Positions 47,762-57,846 of a stretch of DNA of 64,000 nt are shown here, piece after piece. The notes below the pieces were generated by a model, which was not told where the DNA came from, ran no database searches, and was given only the letters and a program-made list of their open reading frames with translations. The first letter of the stretch is position 1. Every line of letters begins with the position of its first letter. The DNA is from Planktomarina sp. (GTDB taxonomy: Bacteria > Pseudomonadota > Alphaproteobacteria > Rhodobacterales > Rhodobacteraceae): contig JAHDCF010000009.1 in NCBI GenBank assembly GCA_020630015.1, positions 21,150 to 85,149 on the forward strand, read 5' to 3'. The translations under genes and the position numbers were made by a program.

Positions 47762-49111
47762 TTACTTGATTGCGTCCCAAGCGGCTTGGATGTTGTCCGC
47801 TGTGGTCTTGGTGTCTTGCCCATTCGCAAATGCGGTCATCTCTGACCAGAATGCACCGGCGCCAATCGCACCTGGCATCAAATCAGATGCATCAAAGCGG
47901 AATGTTGTCGCGTTGGTCAAGATTGCACCTTGCTTACGCTGCGCGTCTGATGCGTAGGCTGATGGATCAGCACCTTTGTGCGCGGTCAAGAATGAACCTT
48001 GTGACATCCAAACTTCGTGTGCTTTTGCTTCCTGCAGATACTGGAAAAACGCACGTGTCGCTGGGCTGTCTTTGGTCATTGTGTACAATGTACCCGCACC
48101 CAAGACCGGGTTGCCCAAATCCATTGAAGCAAATGGTGGGAAGTAGAAGAAATCAGCTTCGCCGTTTGCAACTTCTTCACCCTCTTTCGGGAAGAACGCT
48201 GGAATGAATGACGCTTGACGGTGCATCATGCAGTTCGCCGGCGATGTGAACAGACCTTTTGGCGCGTCACCAAAGAAGGTTGTGGCAACAGAAGAAGCGC
48301 CCCCGGCAACATAATCGTCGTTGCGTGAGAACTGACCATAAACGTCCATCGCCTTCATAACTTCGGGTGAGTTAAACGGAAGATCGTTTGACACCCAACG
48401 GTCATAGTTTTCTGGTGTGGTGGTGCGCAGCATGATGTCTTCCATCCAGTCTGTCGCTGTCCAACCTGTTGCGTTACCGGATTCAACGCCGATGCACCAA
48501 GGTGTGTTTCCGTCTGCAACCATCTGGTCAGACAGGGCAATCAGCTCTTCCATGGTTGATGGAATTTCATAGCCGTTGTCTTCGAACTGCTCTGGTGCAT
48601 ACCAAACCAATGATTTCAGGTCTTGCTTAAATGCAAAGCCATAGAATTGATCGTTGCCGTCAGGGTCTGCGTATGTGCCCAATGCGACCCACGATGCACC
48701 GGCACCATAGTTGTCAGTCATCCATGATGCAGCACCATCACCCAGTGGTGTCAGAAAGCCATCAGCAGCCATATCACCGGCCAAACCTGGCTGCGGGAAG
48801 ATCGAAATATTCGGCGCGTTGTTTGAACGCAGGTCGGCCACGATCAAAGCCGCGAAGTCACGTGAGCCAGAGTATTTGATCTGCGCGCCGGTTGCTTCTT
48901 CAAAGCAGCTGACCATTGCCAGCAAGTTTTCTTCATCCTTGCCCTGCATGGAGCCCATGATGGTTACAACTTCACCATCGAATTTGCCCAAATCAGCGCT
49001 CAGCGCAGATGGCGTATCACACACATTGGCGTGCGAGTCAGCTTGCGCTGAACCAGCAAAGGCAAGTGTTGTGAGCGCGGTTGCGCCCAGTAGTTTGGTG
49101 GTAAAAGACAT
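47762..49111 (-). CDS. aglE: Alpha-glucoside ABC transporter substrate-binding protein
   Basis: Signal peptide MSFTTKLLGATALTTLAFAGSAQA; extracellular sugar SBP; first gene of agl operon. Confidence 0.93.
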   Translation of the reverse strand: MSFTTKLLGATALTTLAFAGSAQADSHANVCDTPSALSADLGKFDGEVVTIMGSMQGKDEENLLAMVSCFEEATGAQIKYSGSRDFAALIVADLRSNNAPNISIFPQPGLAGDMAADGFLTPLGDGAASWMTDNYGAGASWVALGTYADPDGNDQFYGFAFKQDLKSLVWYAPEQFEDNGYEIPSTMEELIALSDQMVADGNTPWCIGVESGNATGWTATDWMEDIMLRTTTPENYDRWVSNDLPFNSPEVMKAMDVYGQFSRNDDYVAGGASSVATTFFGDAPKGLFTSPANCMMHRQASFIPAFFPKEGEEVANGEADFFYFPPFASMDLGNPVLGAGTLYTMTKDSPATRAFFQYLQEAKAHEVWMSQGSFLTAHKGADPSAYASDAQRKQGAILTNATTFRFDASDLMPGAIGAGAFWSEMTAFANGQDTKTTADNIQAAWDAIK

Positions 49112-49246
49112 ACGTTCCTCCCGAATTTGTCTTTCTGGATTTTTTAAAAAGACGCATCATCGATGCGCGACTTCCAATTCCCCTCCCGTGCGCCTTGTGG
49201 TCTTTTTCGGATAAGGGCGACACAGGCATAAGCCATTTTCCAGCCC

Positions 49247-49268
49247 AAATCCAAAGCGCTTTGGATTT
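49247..49268. promoter_or_regulatory. LacI-family operator (probable AglR site)
   Basis: AAATCCAAAGCGCTTTGGATTT: perfect 22 bp palindrome centred on AAAGCGCTTT in the aglE/aglR divergent intergenic region. Confidence 0.85.
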
Positions 49269-49390
49269 CACCAGTAAGAACACCCTCCCCGCCTATCGTC
49301 AAGTCTTTTAATCGAAACTTTTTACTGCTTAGGTTGAGTCGAAATTTGGCCCCCCTCGGAGCCGACACCAGCAAAAGTAATGGACACGTC

Positions 49391-50413
49391 GTGGCAAGCC
49401 CAACCAATCTAAAGCAATTGTCAGCCCATTTGGGACTTTCCCAAACAACGGTGAGCCGGGCCCTGAATGGTTTTCCAGAGGTAAGTGAGAAAACACGCCA
49501 AAGGGTTTTTGAAGCGGCAAAGCACTACAACTATTCACCTGACTCAAAAGCCAAACGGTTGGCCACGGGGCGGTCTATGACCATCGGTCACCTGGTGCCC
49601 ATTTCAAACGAACATGAAATGGTAAACCCAGTTTTTGCGGATTTTATCTCTGGCGCGAGCGCCCGATATGCAGAAAGCGGATATGATCTATTGCTTTCTT
49701 TGGTGGCCGACCATGAAGAAATCTCTGCCTATACCCGCATGGCCTCCAGATCAAATGTAGATGGTGTTGTCGTCCATGCGCCTAAAATCAATGATCACCG
49801 TATTAAGCTGTTGAATTCATTAGACTTACCCTTTGTCGTCCACGGCAGATCAAGCGGTGTAAAGGAAGACTATAATTGGGTTGATGTGAACAACGAGCGT
49901 TCGTTTTTTGCAGCGACTGAACATCTTATCAATTTGGGCCATCGTCAGCTTGCACTCATCAATGGTTTGCCCGATATGGACTTCGCCATGCGCCGGTCAG
50001 CAGGTTTTCAAAGGGCCTTAAATGCGCATGGGATCGCTGCGAATGATTTCACCATAACCTCTGGCGAAATGACGGAACCTTACGGATATGAAAGTACGCA
50101 ACTTTTGTTGCAAAGTGACACGCCGCCAACTGCGATTTTGGCGTCTTCCATCATCGTGGCAAACGGCGTTCGGCGTGCCATCACGAATGCTGGGCTAACA
50201 CTTGGACAGGATATTTCCGTTCTCGCCCATGATGATGACTTGTCTTATTTTCGCAATGACGGAGACACGCCAGAGTTTACCGTAATCCGGTCCTCTGTGC
50301 GTGAAGCAGGTCGCCTTACGGCCGATCTTCTGCTCAGCTCAATAGAGAATCAGAACACCGAAAAGAAGGGCATTCTGCTTGAAGCAGAATTCGTTCAGGG
50401 CAATTCAACGTGA
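49391..50413 (+). CDS. aglR: LacI-family transcriptional regulator of the agl cluster
   Basis: ASPTNLKQLSAHLGLSQTTVSRALNGFPEVSEKTRQRVFEAAKHYNYSPDSKAKRLATGRS; divergent to aglE. GTG 49391 preferred, TTG 49334 possible. Confidence 0.92.
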   Translation: MASPTNLKQLSAHLGLSQTTVSRALNGFPEVSEKTRQRVFEAAKHYNYSPDSKAKRLATGRSMTIGHLVPISNEHEMVNPVFADFISGASARYAESGYDLLLSLVADHEEISAYTRMASRSNVDGVVVHAPKINDHRIKLLNSLDLPFVVHGRSSGVKEDYNWVDVNNERSFFAATEHLINLGHRQLALINGLPDMDFAMRRSAGFQRALNAHGIAANDFTITSGEMTEPYGYESTQLLLQSDTPPTAILASSIIVANGVRRAITNAGLTLGQDISVLAHDDDLSYFRNDGDTPEFTVIRSSVREAGRLTADLLLSSIENQNTEKKGILLEAEFVQGNST

Positions 50414-51639
50414 CAAGCACCCCCATCATTTGACGTCAAACGCGTTCTAACGCGTCTCAAAAACCACAATCGAACGTAAATATCACGCTCAATTTTGAAG
50501 CCACGCAGACAGCGAAGTCGCATGTTTGACCGTGAATGGCTGCCTCTATCCCAAATGTCTTTGGTGATTGAAGCGGTAGGTATGAATTTTTGCACCCACT
50601 TTTTGACCTGCCACCGCAACGCCATCGATTGGCAATGTCAGGCTCACAAAAAGCAGCGAGATCCGGAGGCGATATTTCGGTCGTAATGCCGCGCGTCGCC
50701 CCATGCTTCCCAATTATTTAGGGGGAGTTTTTGTGCTGCTACTTTATCTCGTTTCTTCGAAACACAACACTAAAGAACCTCAAGTTCATGGTCGGCGGTG
50801 CGCGAAAGATAAAATCTATCGCAGTTGATTTCGACAAAAACCCCGTTCCAGCGCCAAAGCCAACTTGCATGACACCCTGCCCGTTTCTCACAACTTATTT
50901 GCCAAAACGATCCACCCTATACCGCGCTGTATGGTAGCAAACATAATTTCCACCTTCGTGTAAAATGTCTTCGAATTCGCGAACGCAAGACGTACATCGC
51001 CACCTTTCAGATACCTTCAGCGCACGTTATGAAATACTTGAAATTGTTGCGGTCCGTCAGACAACGATTTTCTTAACCGCACCGTTGATGGTTAGGTTCC
51101 GCTGAAAGTCCATTGAATGAGTAGGTGGCGGTGGAAGCAGTCAACGGCTAACCAGTCTCGGCATTTTTCCCTGTTTTTAGGGATTTAACTGGGAACTTTA
51201 ATCAAAGAAGCCAAATCATTGATGGAATACCCAAACATTCCACTTAATAATCAGCTGGTTAGGCCTCAAATTCCCTAAGAATTTAACAGGGAAGTTTCCG
51301 AGCATTCAGGGATTTTTGTTTGTTTCAAGTAAAATTTATTTCCCAGCCAGATATCCAGTTTGAGCTTGGTTTAGAATTGGTTCCCCTAAAACCAAGACGT
51401 GCATTTAGGACAGTCTTTTAGATCAACTTAGCTAATTCAAGTAAATCTACACAGAAACCACTCACCTAAAGAATGGAACGTGGGAAAATCACTATTTGCG
51501 CCAATAAAGCTCTGAATTCTACATTCGACCACTCTTAGCTCTTACGATTTCGTCATACTTAAAATTTCGAAACTTTGACCGCTTCATACAACCACGCGTG
51601 GCAGGAATCCTTGGAGTAAAGGAAAGCGAATTTGGAACT

Positions 51640-52296
51640 TCAAGGCCTTGAATTACAGCCAACAGTTTTTTCTGCCATTTTGCGCGCAGCCTTTGCCCGT
51701 TCGCCGATCAAGTCCCAGTTTCCCTTGGAAATATCCTGTGAATTCGCAATCCAACTTCCCCCAATCGCTTGTACTGGTTCGTAAGTTAACCAATCCGACA
51801 TAGTATCAAGTGTAATTCCTCCAGTGGGATTGAATTTCAGCCCGGTATGTCGAAACGGTTCAGCCAGACTTTTTAGCATAGGAATACCACCTGCCGCTGT
51901 GGCAGGGAAAAACTTTACAATGTCACAACTTGATCGCAATGCCGTTTGCACGTCGGAAGGCGTCATGACGCCAGGCGCAAAAGGCAACCCAAGCTTTTGA
52001 GCAGCCGACAAAGTCGCTGCGTCAATTCCTGGCGACATTGCAAATGCCGCGCCGGCTGTATGGACCAAACTCAAATGCTCTTCATTTAACACAGTGCCGG
52101 CTCCGACAAGCATCTGAGGTCTGTGTTTCACAATTTCGGAAATTGCATTGACAGCGTCACCCGTTCGCAAAGTAATTTCCGCGACCGGCAGTCCGGCGTC
52201 GATTAGAACGTCTGACAATGCCAAAGCATCATTTGCGTCTTCTATCGCAATGACAGGGACGACCCCGTATTTCGCTATCCCATCGAAAATATTCAT
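51640..52296 (-). CDS. eda: 2-keto-3-deoxy-6-phosphogluconate aldolase
   Basis: GVVPVIAIEDANDALALSDVLIDAGLPVAEITLRTGDAVNAI..VGAGTVLNEEH..KFFPATAAGGIPMLKSLAEPFRHTGLKFNPTGGI. Confidence 0.95.
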   Translation of the reverse strand: MNIFDGIAKYGVVPVIAIEDANDALALSDVLIDAGLPVAEITLRTGDAVNAISEIVKHRPQMLVGAGTVLNEEHLSLVHTAGAAFAMSPGIDAATLSAAQKLGLPFAPGVMTPSDVQTALRSSCDIVKFFPATAAGGIPMLKSLAEPFRHTGLKFNPTGGITLDTMSDWLTYEPVQAIGGSWIANSQDISKGNWDLIGERAKAARKMAEKTVGCNSRP

Positions 52297-53249
52297 TTGT
52301 CTTCTCTAAAGGAAGTTGAAAGTGCCAGATTTGGAACTTGGTCTTCGGGAATGCGCGCACCAAAATGTTGTAAAACAGTCGTTGACATTGTTTGTCCGGA
52401 CGCAATTGCAATCTCAGGTACGCAACCTGCGAGACGCGCCGCCAAATAGCCAGCGTTGAAGGCATCCCCTGCCCCTGATGTATCACGGATACCTGAAACA
52501 AACTTGCAAGGGACTTCAATCAGCTGCGCCCCATCCCAAGCCGTCACGGCCTTCGCGCCATTCTTGATAACGATTTCTGATACGCGCATGGCACGAAGCC
52601 GTTTTACCGTTTCATGGGGTGATCCATCGCCCCAAAGTGCCGTTTCGTCATCAAAGCTTGGCAAAGCAATATCAGTGATGGGCAGCATGGCACGCATTGC
52701 ATTCCTTGCTTCTTCTTGCGACGACCACAACCGCGGCCGCACGTTAGGATCAAAGGAAACGTATGCGCCACGCTTACGCGCGGATGCCAACGCGCTGATC
52801 AGTCGGAACTGTGCATCTGGCTGTAGTATTGCCAGTGTTATCCCTGAAACATGGATCAAACCAGCGCCTTGGAACGACTGATTCAGCCATTCTTTATCTT
52901 CTGCCAAAAGTCGCGCAGCAGAAGATTCACGCCAATAGTGAAAACTGCGCTCTGCATCTTCAAGTTCTATTACGTAAAGGCCCATTGCACTTTCGGCAAC
53001 ACGGCCGATATGAGATGTATCAATCCCATCAGCTTGTAAACTGTTTATGAATTCAGAAGATACCTTGTCTGCCCCAACTTTTGTGACGAACCGTACCGGC
53101 AAATTTGCATCGGGCATCCTAGCCATATGCCAAGCAGTGTTGAACGTATCGCCTGCGAAACCTTTTTGGTAAATGCCTTCGCCGATTTCAGCCATTTCGA
53201 CCATGGCCTCGCCCACCGCAACCGTTTTGTTTGAAACAAAATTGATCAT
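52293..53249 (-). CDS. kdgK: 2-keto-3-deoxygluconate kinase (PfkB family)
   Basis: VAVGEAMVEMAEIGEGIYQKGFAGDTFNTAWHMARM..VSGIRDTSGAGDAFNAGYLAARLAG; 4 nt overlap with eda. Confidence 0.92.
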   Translation of the reverse strand: MINFVSNKTVAVGEAMVEMAEIGEGIYQKGFAGDTFNTAWHMARMPDANLPVRFVTKVGADKVSSEFINSLQADGIDTSHIGRVAESAMGLYVIELEDAERSFHYWRESSAARLLAEDKEWLNQSFQGAGLIHVSGITLAILQPDAQFRLISALASARKRGAYVSFDPNVRPRLWSSQEEARNAMRAMLPITDIALPSFDDETALWGDGSPHETVKRLRAMRVSEIVIKNGAKAVTAWDGAQLIEVPCKFVSGIRDTSGAGDAFNAGYLAARLAGCVPEIAIASGQTMSTTVLQHFGARIPEDQVPNLALSTSFREDK

Positions 53250-55312
53250 TGGCGTGCAGTTTCTTGGTTAAAAATGTCTCCGGTCAGCCAAGCTGGCCAA
53301 TCGCGCTCGAAAAACGATTTGTCTCCGCCATAGGAACGATTGGGCACTTCAGAAATAGTGGGCCGCGTTCCAACCAAGCGCACTCTTAGCTGTTTCTTCT
53401 TATCGGCGTCTCGTTCTGCGCGAAAACGTACCTCTTTCAGCGGCCCATGCACGGATTGCGGCAAGGATTCCCCTGCTGGATCGCAGATCGCACGGGCACC
53501 CCGACTGCCTCCGCCTTGCGTAATATAGTGATCGAGGGCCGCAAGAACCGCTTCAGACGCCAAAGCCATTTGTTGCCATTGCAAAACACGCGCATACTCA
53601 GACGGTCGTGAAACGCTAATTCCCATGGAACGGATATTACTGTTTAATGCAACGGCCTCTGTCAAAGCACGCGCGACATCTACCGCGTTACATAAAATGC
53701 CTGCGTGGTCGCTCATGCGCGCTTGCACATCGTTACGGATAGCCCTCCAAGTTAAGGGGCTATCTTCCGCGAGCGTACCATTGATCTCAGCCACTGCAAC
53801 TTTGGCAGCGTCAAGAATGTCCGCTTGTGAGGGAGTATTTGCAGCTGTCGTCGACCCAATATGTTCCGCGACACGCGTCCCGAAGACTTGTCCCGCATTC
53901 AATGCTGATCCACCTGGTCGTGTTACGCCATGTGTACCTGAGGCCTCGCCCACTGCGTAGATGCCCGAGATATTTGTCCGGCCCCATGTGTCAACGGCAA
54001 TACCGCCGTTCATGTGCTGATTGTTTACGGCGAACTCTAAAGGGTCCTTGGTAATATCAACCTTGTAACGTTTGTAGAGTTCTATTGCGAGCGGGTTCAT
54101 GTGTCTCAATCTATCGATCGGCAAAGTCTGATCCGCGCCAGCTTTATGCAAATATGCTTTTACATCTGTGTCGAGCCGATGGAGGCTAAACGGCACATCA
54201 ATGGCCAATGGATTGCGATTGAAATCCATTAGAACGCTACGACCTTTTTGGCTTTCGCGGAAAATGGCCAGATCGATGAGACTCGACTGGAAATCAAGCA
54301 TTCGACTGGCATGGAAAGGCCATTGGTACCCCTTGCGGAAAATGTTCGACGCCAATTCTTGCGTGGTACGATAATAGTCGGACAGGAAATGGTGCTCCGC
54401 ACCTGCTTCGTCGATTGAGTAGATGTGGGGTATTACCTGTACATATGTACCTGACAGGTTCCAAGGAAACCCTTCCCTTCGGGTGCTGATCCCAAATTGG
54501 CTTTCCGTGATGTTCGTGAGTTCTAGACCGGCTTCCAAAGCCAGCCCCAATGTCCCGAAACAACCATTTGGAAATACGCTGTCGCGGTACATTTCACCCG
54601 GTCCACCAGCTGCAATAACCAGAGCCGAACACACGTAAAGTGCCAGACCATAGGGGTTCGCATCAGTCGCTTCTTTAGGGCGGATTGCAAGCAGGCCAGT
54701 CACGCTTTCTGCGTCCTTCAAAACTTTGATCGCAGTGGTGTGATTATGAAAAGGGATATCAAGGCGGATCGCTTCTTCAGCCAAAACCTTTACCATCAAA
54801 CGTGAGGTGCGTGGTCCGCAGGATGTTGCTCGTCCGACCTCATCATGGTCAGTTTTATAACGAAGCGTGCCTCCAAGTTGGTCTTGTGGCAGAGGCAGGC
54901 CGAGGTATTGCAAAGATCCCATCGCGCGCACTGAACCGACGGATTCTATATAGGCCGTGTCTTCATCCATTGCCCCACCTTCGCGGATTGCTTCGGCCAT
55001 CGCCCGAAAATTGTCACCCTGATCCTTTGTGTTGGCAGTGTGCAAAGTTTGCTTGTCAGAACCAGAACAGGCAGAGGTCCCACCCCATGCGCTTTGGCTG
55101 ACAATTGTGACATCTATCCCGCGACGTTTCATCTCAACCGCTGCGCGCAAACCAGCCGCACCACTGCCAATAACCAACGCTCCGGTTCGATAAACAGGTA
55201 GATCTAAGCCTTGCACACGGATCAGATCGACAGGCCCCGGCTCTTGCTTCAATCGCGGCATAGCCACATCGGTCAGAGCGTCCAAGATTTGTTGTGGGAC
55301 GGATAGCGACAT
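53246..55312 (-). CDS. FAD-dependent oxidoreductase, fumarate reductase/succinate dehydrogenase flavoprotein family
   Basis: YRTGALVIGSGAAGLRAAVEMKRRGIDVTIVSQSAWGGTSACSGSDKQTLH..NNQHMNGGIAVDTWGRTNISGIYAVGEASGTHGVTRPGGSALNAGQVFG. Confidence 0.88.
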   Translation of the reverse strand: MSLSVPQQILDALTDVAMPRLKQEPGPVDLIRVQGLDLPVYRTGALVIGSGAAGLRAAVEMKRRGIDVTIVSQSAWGGTSACSGSDKQTLHTANTKDQGDNFRAMAEAIREGGAMDEDTAYIESVGSVRAMGSLQYLGLPLPQDQLGGTLRYKTDHDEVGRATSCGPRTSRLMVKVLAEEAIRLDIPFHNHTTAIKVLKDAESVTGLLAIRPKEATDANPYGLALYVCSALVIAAGGPGEMYRDSVFPNGCFGTLGLALEAGLELTNITESQFGISTRREGFPWNLSGTYVQVIPHIYSIDEAGAEHHFLSDYYRTTQELASNIFRKGYQWPFHASRMLDFQSSLIDLAIFRESQKGRSVLMDFNRNPLAIDVPFSLHRLDTDVKAYLHKAGADQTLPIDRLRHMNPLAIELYKRYKVDITKDPLEFAVNNQHMNGGIAVDTWGRTNISGIYAVGEASGTHGVTRPGGSALNAGQVFGTRVAEHIGSTTAANTPSQADILDAAKVAVAEINGTLAEDSPLTWRAIRNDVQARMSDHAGILCNAVDVARALTEAVALNSNIRSMGISVSRPSEYARVLQWQQMALASEAVLAALDHYITQGGGSRGARAICDPAGESLPQSVHGPLKEVRFRAERDADKKKQLRVRLVGTRPTISEVPNRSYGGDKSFFERDWPAWLTGDIFNQETARQ

Positions 55313-55326
55313 AATGGTTCCCCAAG

Positions 55327-56493
55327 TTAAGTGATGTCGACCCACGCACGTTTGTCCGATGATGCCATGCAAGCATCTACGATCTGACAAATGTGGTGGC
55401 CGTTCTCGAAGGTTGGCCACATCGGAGTTTTGGATGTAATCGATTTGATGACTTCGGCGATTTCGATTATTTTGCTTTCATTGTAGCCCAAGGCGAAGTT
55501 TGGCAGCGGCAGAAACGCTGCATAAGTCGGATGCTCAGGACCCACATCGATCTCACGAAACCCACGACGACCAATGGCATCATCGTTGGAATAAAACCGC
55601 AGCCGGTTCACCTCATCAAAATTGTAAGCAAGGCTACCTTTGGTACCGTAGATTTCATAGGTCTGCATAAACTTGCGACCTGTAGCGACACGGCTGAAAT
55701 CGACTAATCCCTTTGCACCATTTTCAAACGTACACAGGATATTGGTGCCATCCGGATTTGTGACGTTACCCCATTCTGTATCATCTGTAATAGGCGGCGG
55801 CGTATCGCCATACCCCAGCCCATCCACTTTGGGCCGTTTTGGCGCAGTAATGTAGCTGTCTGCAATCAGAGAAGAGACCCGCCCCACAAGGAACTCCATA
55901 AAACTGAAAACGTGACTTCCGGTGTCCCCAATGATCCCTGTTGGAGCCAGCTCACTATCCGCGCGCCACATGTAAGGGGCCAACGGATCGCCATAGATAT
56001 CGATGTGTTGGCAAGCCTTGAAAAGCTTGATCTCACCGATTTCGCCCGCTTCGATAATCTCCCTTGCACGGTCATGGATCGGGTTGCGGGGGAACGAATG
56101 ACCCACCCGCGTGATCAACCCCTTGGCTTTAGCAAGATCAGCCAGTTCCCGGGCTTGCGGAGCTGTGTCGGCCAATGGCTTTTCGCAATAGACGTGTTTG
56201 CCAGCCAGCAAGGCCGCTTTCGCGACTTCGTAGTGCAATTTGTCTGGCAAACAGATGTCGATCAAATCGACGTTCGGATCGTTTACAGCGTCCTGCCAGT
56301 TTTCAAGAATTTTTGCATCCGGCGCCCGGAACTTTAGCTCTTTCGCGGCCGCTGGGTTCGCCTCGACCAAGGTGACTACACGGGCGGTGCCATTTTGCGG
56401 CCCAAAAAAATGAGGAAAGCTCTGGTAAGCCATTGTGTGGGTTTTTCCCATCCAACCTGATGCACCCAGTACAGCGACCCTGACTTCTTTCAT
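55327..56493 (-). CDS. Gfo/Idh/MocA family oxidoreductase
   Basis: MKEVRVAVLGASGWMGKTHTMAYQSFPHFFG..DLIDICLPDKLHYEVAKAALLAGKHVYCEKPLADTAPQARELADLAKAKG. Confidence 0.93.
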   Translation of the reverse strand: MKEVRVAVLGASGWMGKTHTMAYQSFPHFFGPQNGTARVVTLVEANPAAAKELKFRAPDAKILENWQDAVNDPNVDLIDICLPDKLHYEVAKAALLAGKHVYCEKPLADTAPQARELADLAKAKGLITRVGHSFPRNPIHDRAREIIEAGEIGEIKLFKACQHIDIYGDPLAPYMWRADSELAPTGIIGDTGSHVFSFMEFLVGRVSSLIADSYITAPKRPKVDGLGYGDTPPPITDDTEWGNVTNPDGTNILCTFENGAKGLVDFSRVATGRKFMQTYEIYGTKGSLAYNFDEVNRLRFYSNDDAIGRRGFREIDVGPEHPTYAAFLPLPNFALGYNESKIIEIAEVIKSITSKTPMWPTFENGHHICQIVDACMASSDKRAWVDIT

Positions 56494-56515
56494 CTCTTTA
56501 TCTCTTCTTTCAGCT

Positions 56516-57514
56516 TCAGCTCGAAGCACGTTTTATCAGTCGTACCGGGCTTCTGGCCTCGGACGGAGGTGCAACGCCATCTTTGATCCAAGCCACGATC
56601 TGCTTTGCCGCGGAGGCCGCAAAATCTGGAATATTGCAGCTGACAGTAGTCAGCGAAGGGTAGCTGTCCTGTCCATCTTCGATGTCATCGAAACCAACCA
56701 CACGCAGCTCAGACCCCGCTTTGATTCCAAGATCTGGACAGGCGGAAAGGAAACCAAGGGCGACGAGGTCGTTAAAACATATCACCCCGTCGACCTCGGG
56801 ATTCTCCACATGGAGCCGAGCAGCCATCGCTTTGCCAAAAGCGCGTGTTGACTGCCCAGTCATAACCAATGGAGTCAAACCGAGTTCATCCACAACAGAC
56901 AGATAGCCGGCCATTCTTTCTCGGGTCACGGGTCGCCCTTCCAATCCACCAAGAAAAGCGATATTTTTGCACCCTTGATCAAGCAAATGCTCGGCCGCCA
57001 ATCGCCCACCTTTTAAGTAATCAGGTGCAAGCAACGGAAACGTTCTGCCATTTCGTTCCAGAGTCCGAAAGACTTGCAAGATTGGTGTGTTAGCTGCGTC
57101 CAAAACAGCCAGTGTTTCGTCTTCCTCGCCGTAGGAAGGTGAAATTATGAAGCCAGAAACCCCGTGTTCAACTAAAGCAGATATCATCTCGCCTTGTAGC
57201 TTTGGATCCTCGTCAGTGTTGGCCAGCACGGTTGCAAACCCAGCTTGCGCAAGCTCCATCTGAAAGAGCGCCGCAAATTCTGTAAAGAAGGGGTTGCGTA
57301 AGTCGTTGATTACAAGTCCGATCAGGCCGGACGACGATGACCGCAACGTTGCAGCAGAGCGGTTATATACATAGCCAATCTCAGCCATCGCCTGCCGCAC
57401 AGACTTGCGCGTTTCATCTTTGACCGTTGTCGCGCCTTGTAAAACAAGGCTGACCGTAGATTTAGAAACACCAGCTTGTTTGGCGACATCCAGAATGGTG
57501 GGGCGGCTTTTCAT
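56516..57514 (-). CDS. LacI-family transcriptional regulator
   Basis: MKSRPTILDVAKQAGVSKSTVSLVLQGATTVKDETRKSVRQAMAEIGYVYNRSAATLRSSSSGLIGLVINDLRNPFF. Confidence 0.95.
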   Translation of the reverse strand: MKSRPTILDVAKQAGVSKSTVSLVLQGATTVKDETRKSVRQAMAEIGYVYNRSAATLRSSSSGLIGLVINDLRNPFFTEFAALFQMELAQAGFATVLANTDEDPKLQGEMISALVEHGVSGFIISPSYGEEDETLAVLDAANTPILQVFRTLERNGRTFPLLAPDYLKGGRLAAEHLLDQGCKNIAFLGGLEGRPVTRERMAGYLSVVDELGLTPLVMTGQSTRAFGKAMAARLHVENPEVDGVICFNDLVALGFLSACPDLGIKAGSELRVVGFDDIEDGQDSYPSLTTVSCNIPDFAASAAKQIVAWIKDGVAPPSEARSPVRLIKRASS

Positions 57515-57537
57515 GTGTAGGTCTCCTTTCTTGTTAC

Positions 57538-57846
57538 CTACACGTTAAGGTCGAGAACCAGAACACCATCGATTCCACCAACTGCATTCCCAACCAACTG
57601 GCCGCCAAGCGCCTTGTGCTCCTCGTTATCCGCATAAGCTCGCAGCGCATCCCAATTATCAAAGTCAATCACAAAGCCATGCATGTAGCCCCTCTCGATC
57701 TGTTCGGGGCTTTCCGAGCGCCCGCCAGTAAAGTCGCTTGCACCAGGCAACTTTTTAGCCAAAGCGGCAAAATCGTTATAGATTTCTTTTATCGTTTCGT
57801 CCGCGACGCCAGATTTAAATTTGGTCAACACAATGTGACGGATCAT
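57538..57846 (-). CDS. Dabb (stress-responsive alpha/beta barrel) domain protein
   Basis: MIRHIVLTKFKSGVADETIKEIYNDFAALAKKLPGASDFTGGRSESPEQIERGYMHGFVIDFDNWDALRAYADNEEHKALG. Confidence 0.9.
   Translation of the reverse strand: MIRHIVLTKFKSGVADETIKEIYNDFAALAKKLPGASDFTGGRSESPEQIERGYMHGFVIDFDNWDALRAYADNEEHKALGGQLVGNAVGGIDGVLVLDLNV

Noticed and set aside
57515-57543. GTGTAGGT...ACCTACAC inverted repeat between lacI and Dabb genes, considered as operator or terminator
   Set aside because: One arm overlaps the Dabb stop codon and the other the lacI leader/SD; 8 bp stem with 13 nt loop is weak evidence.
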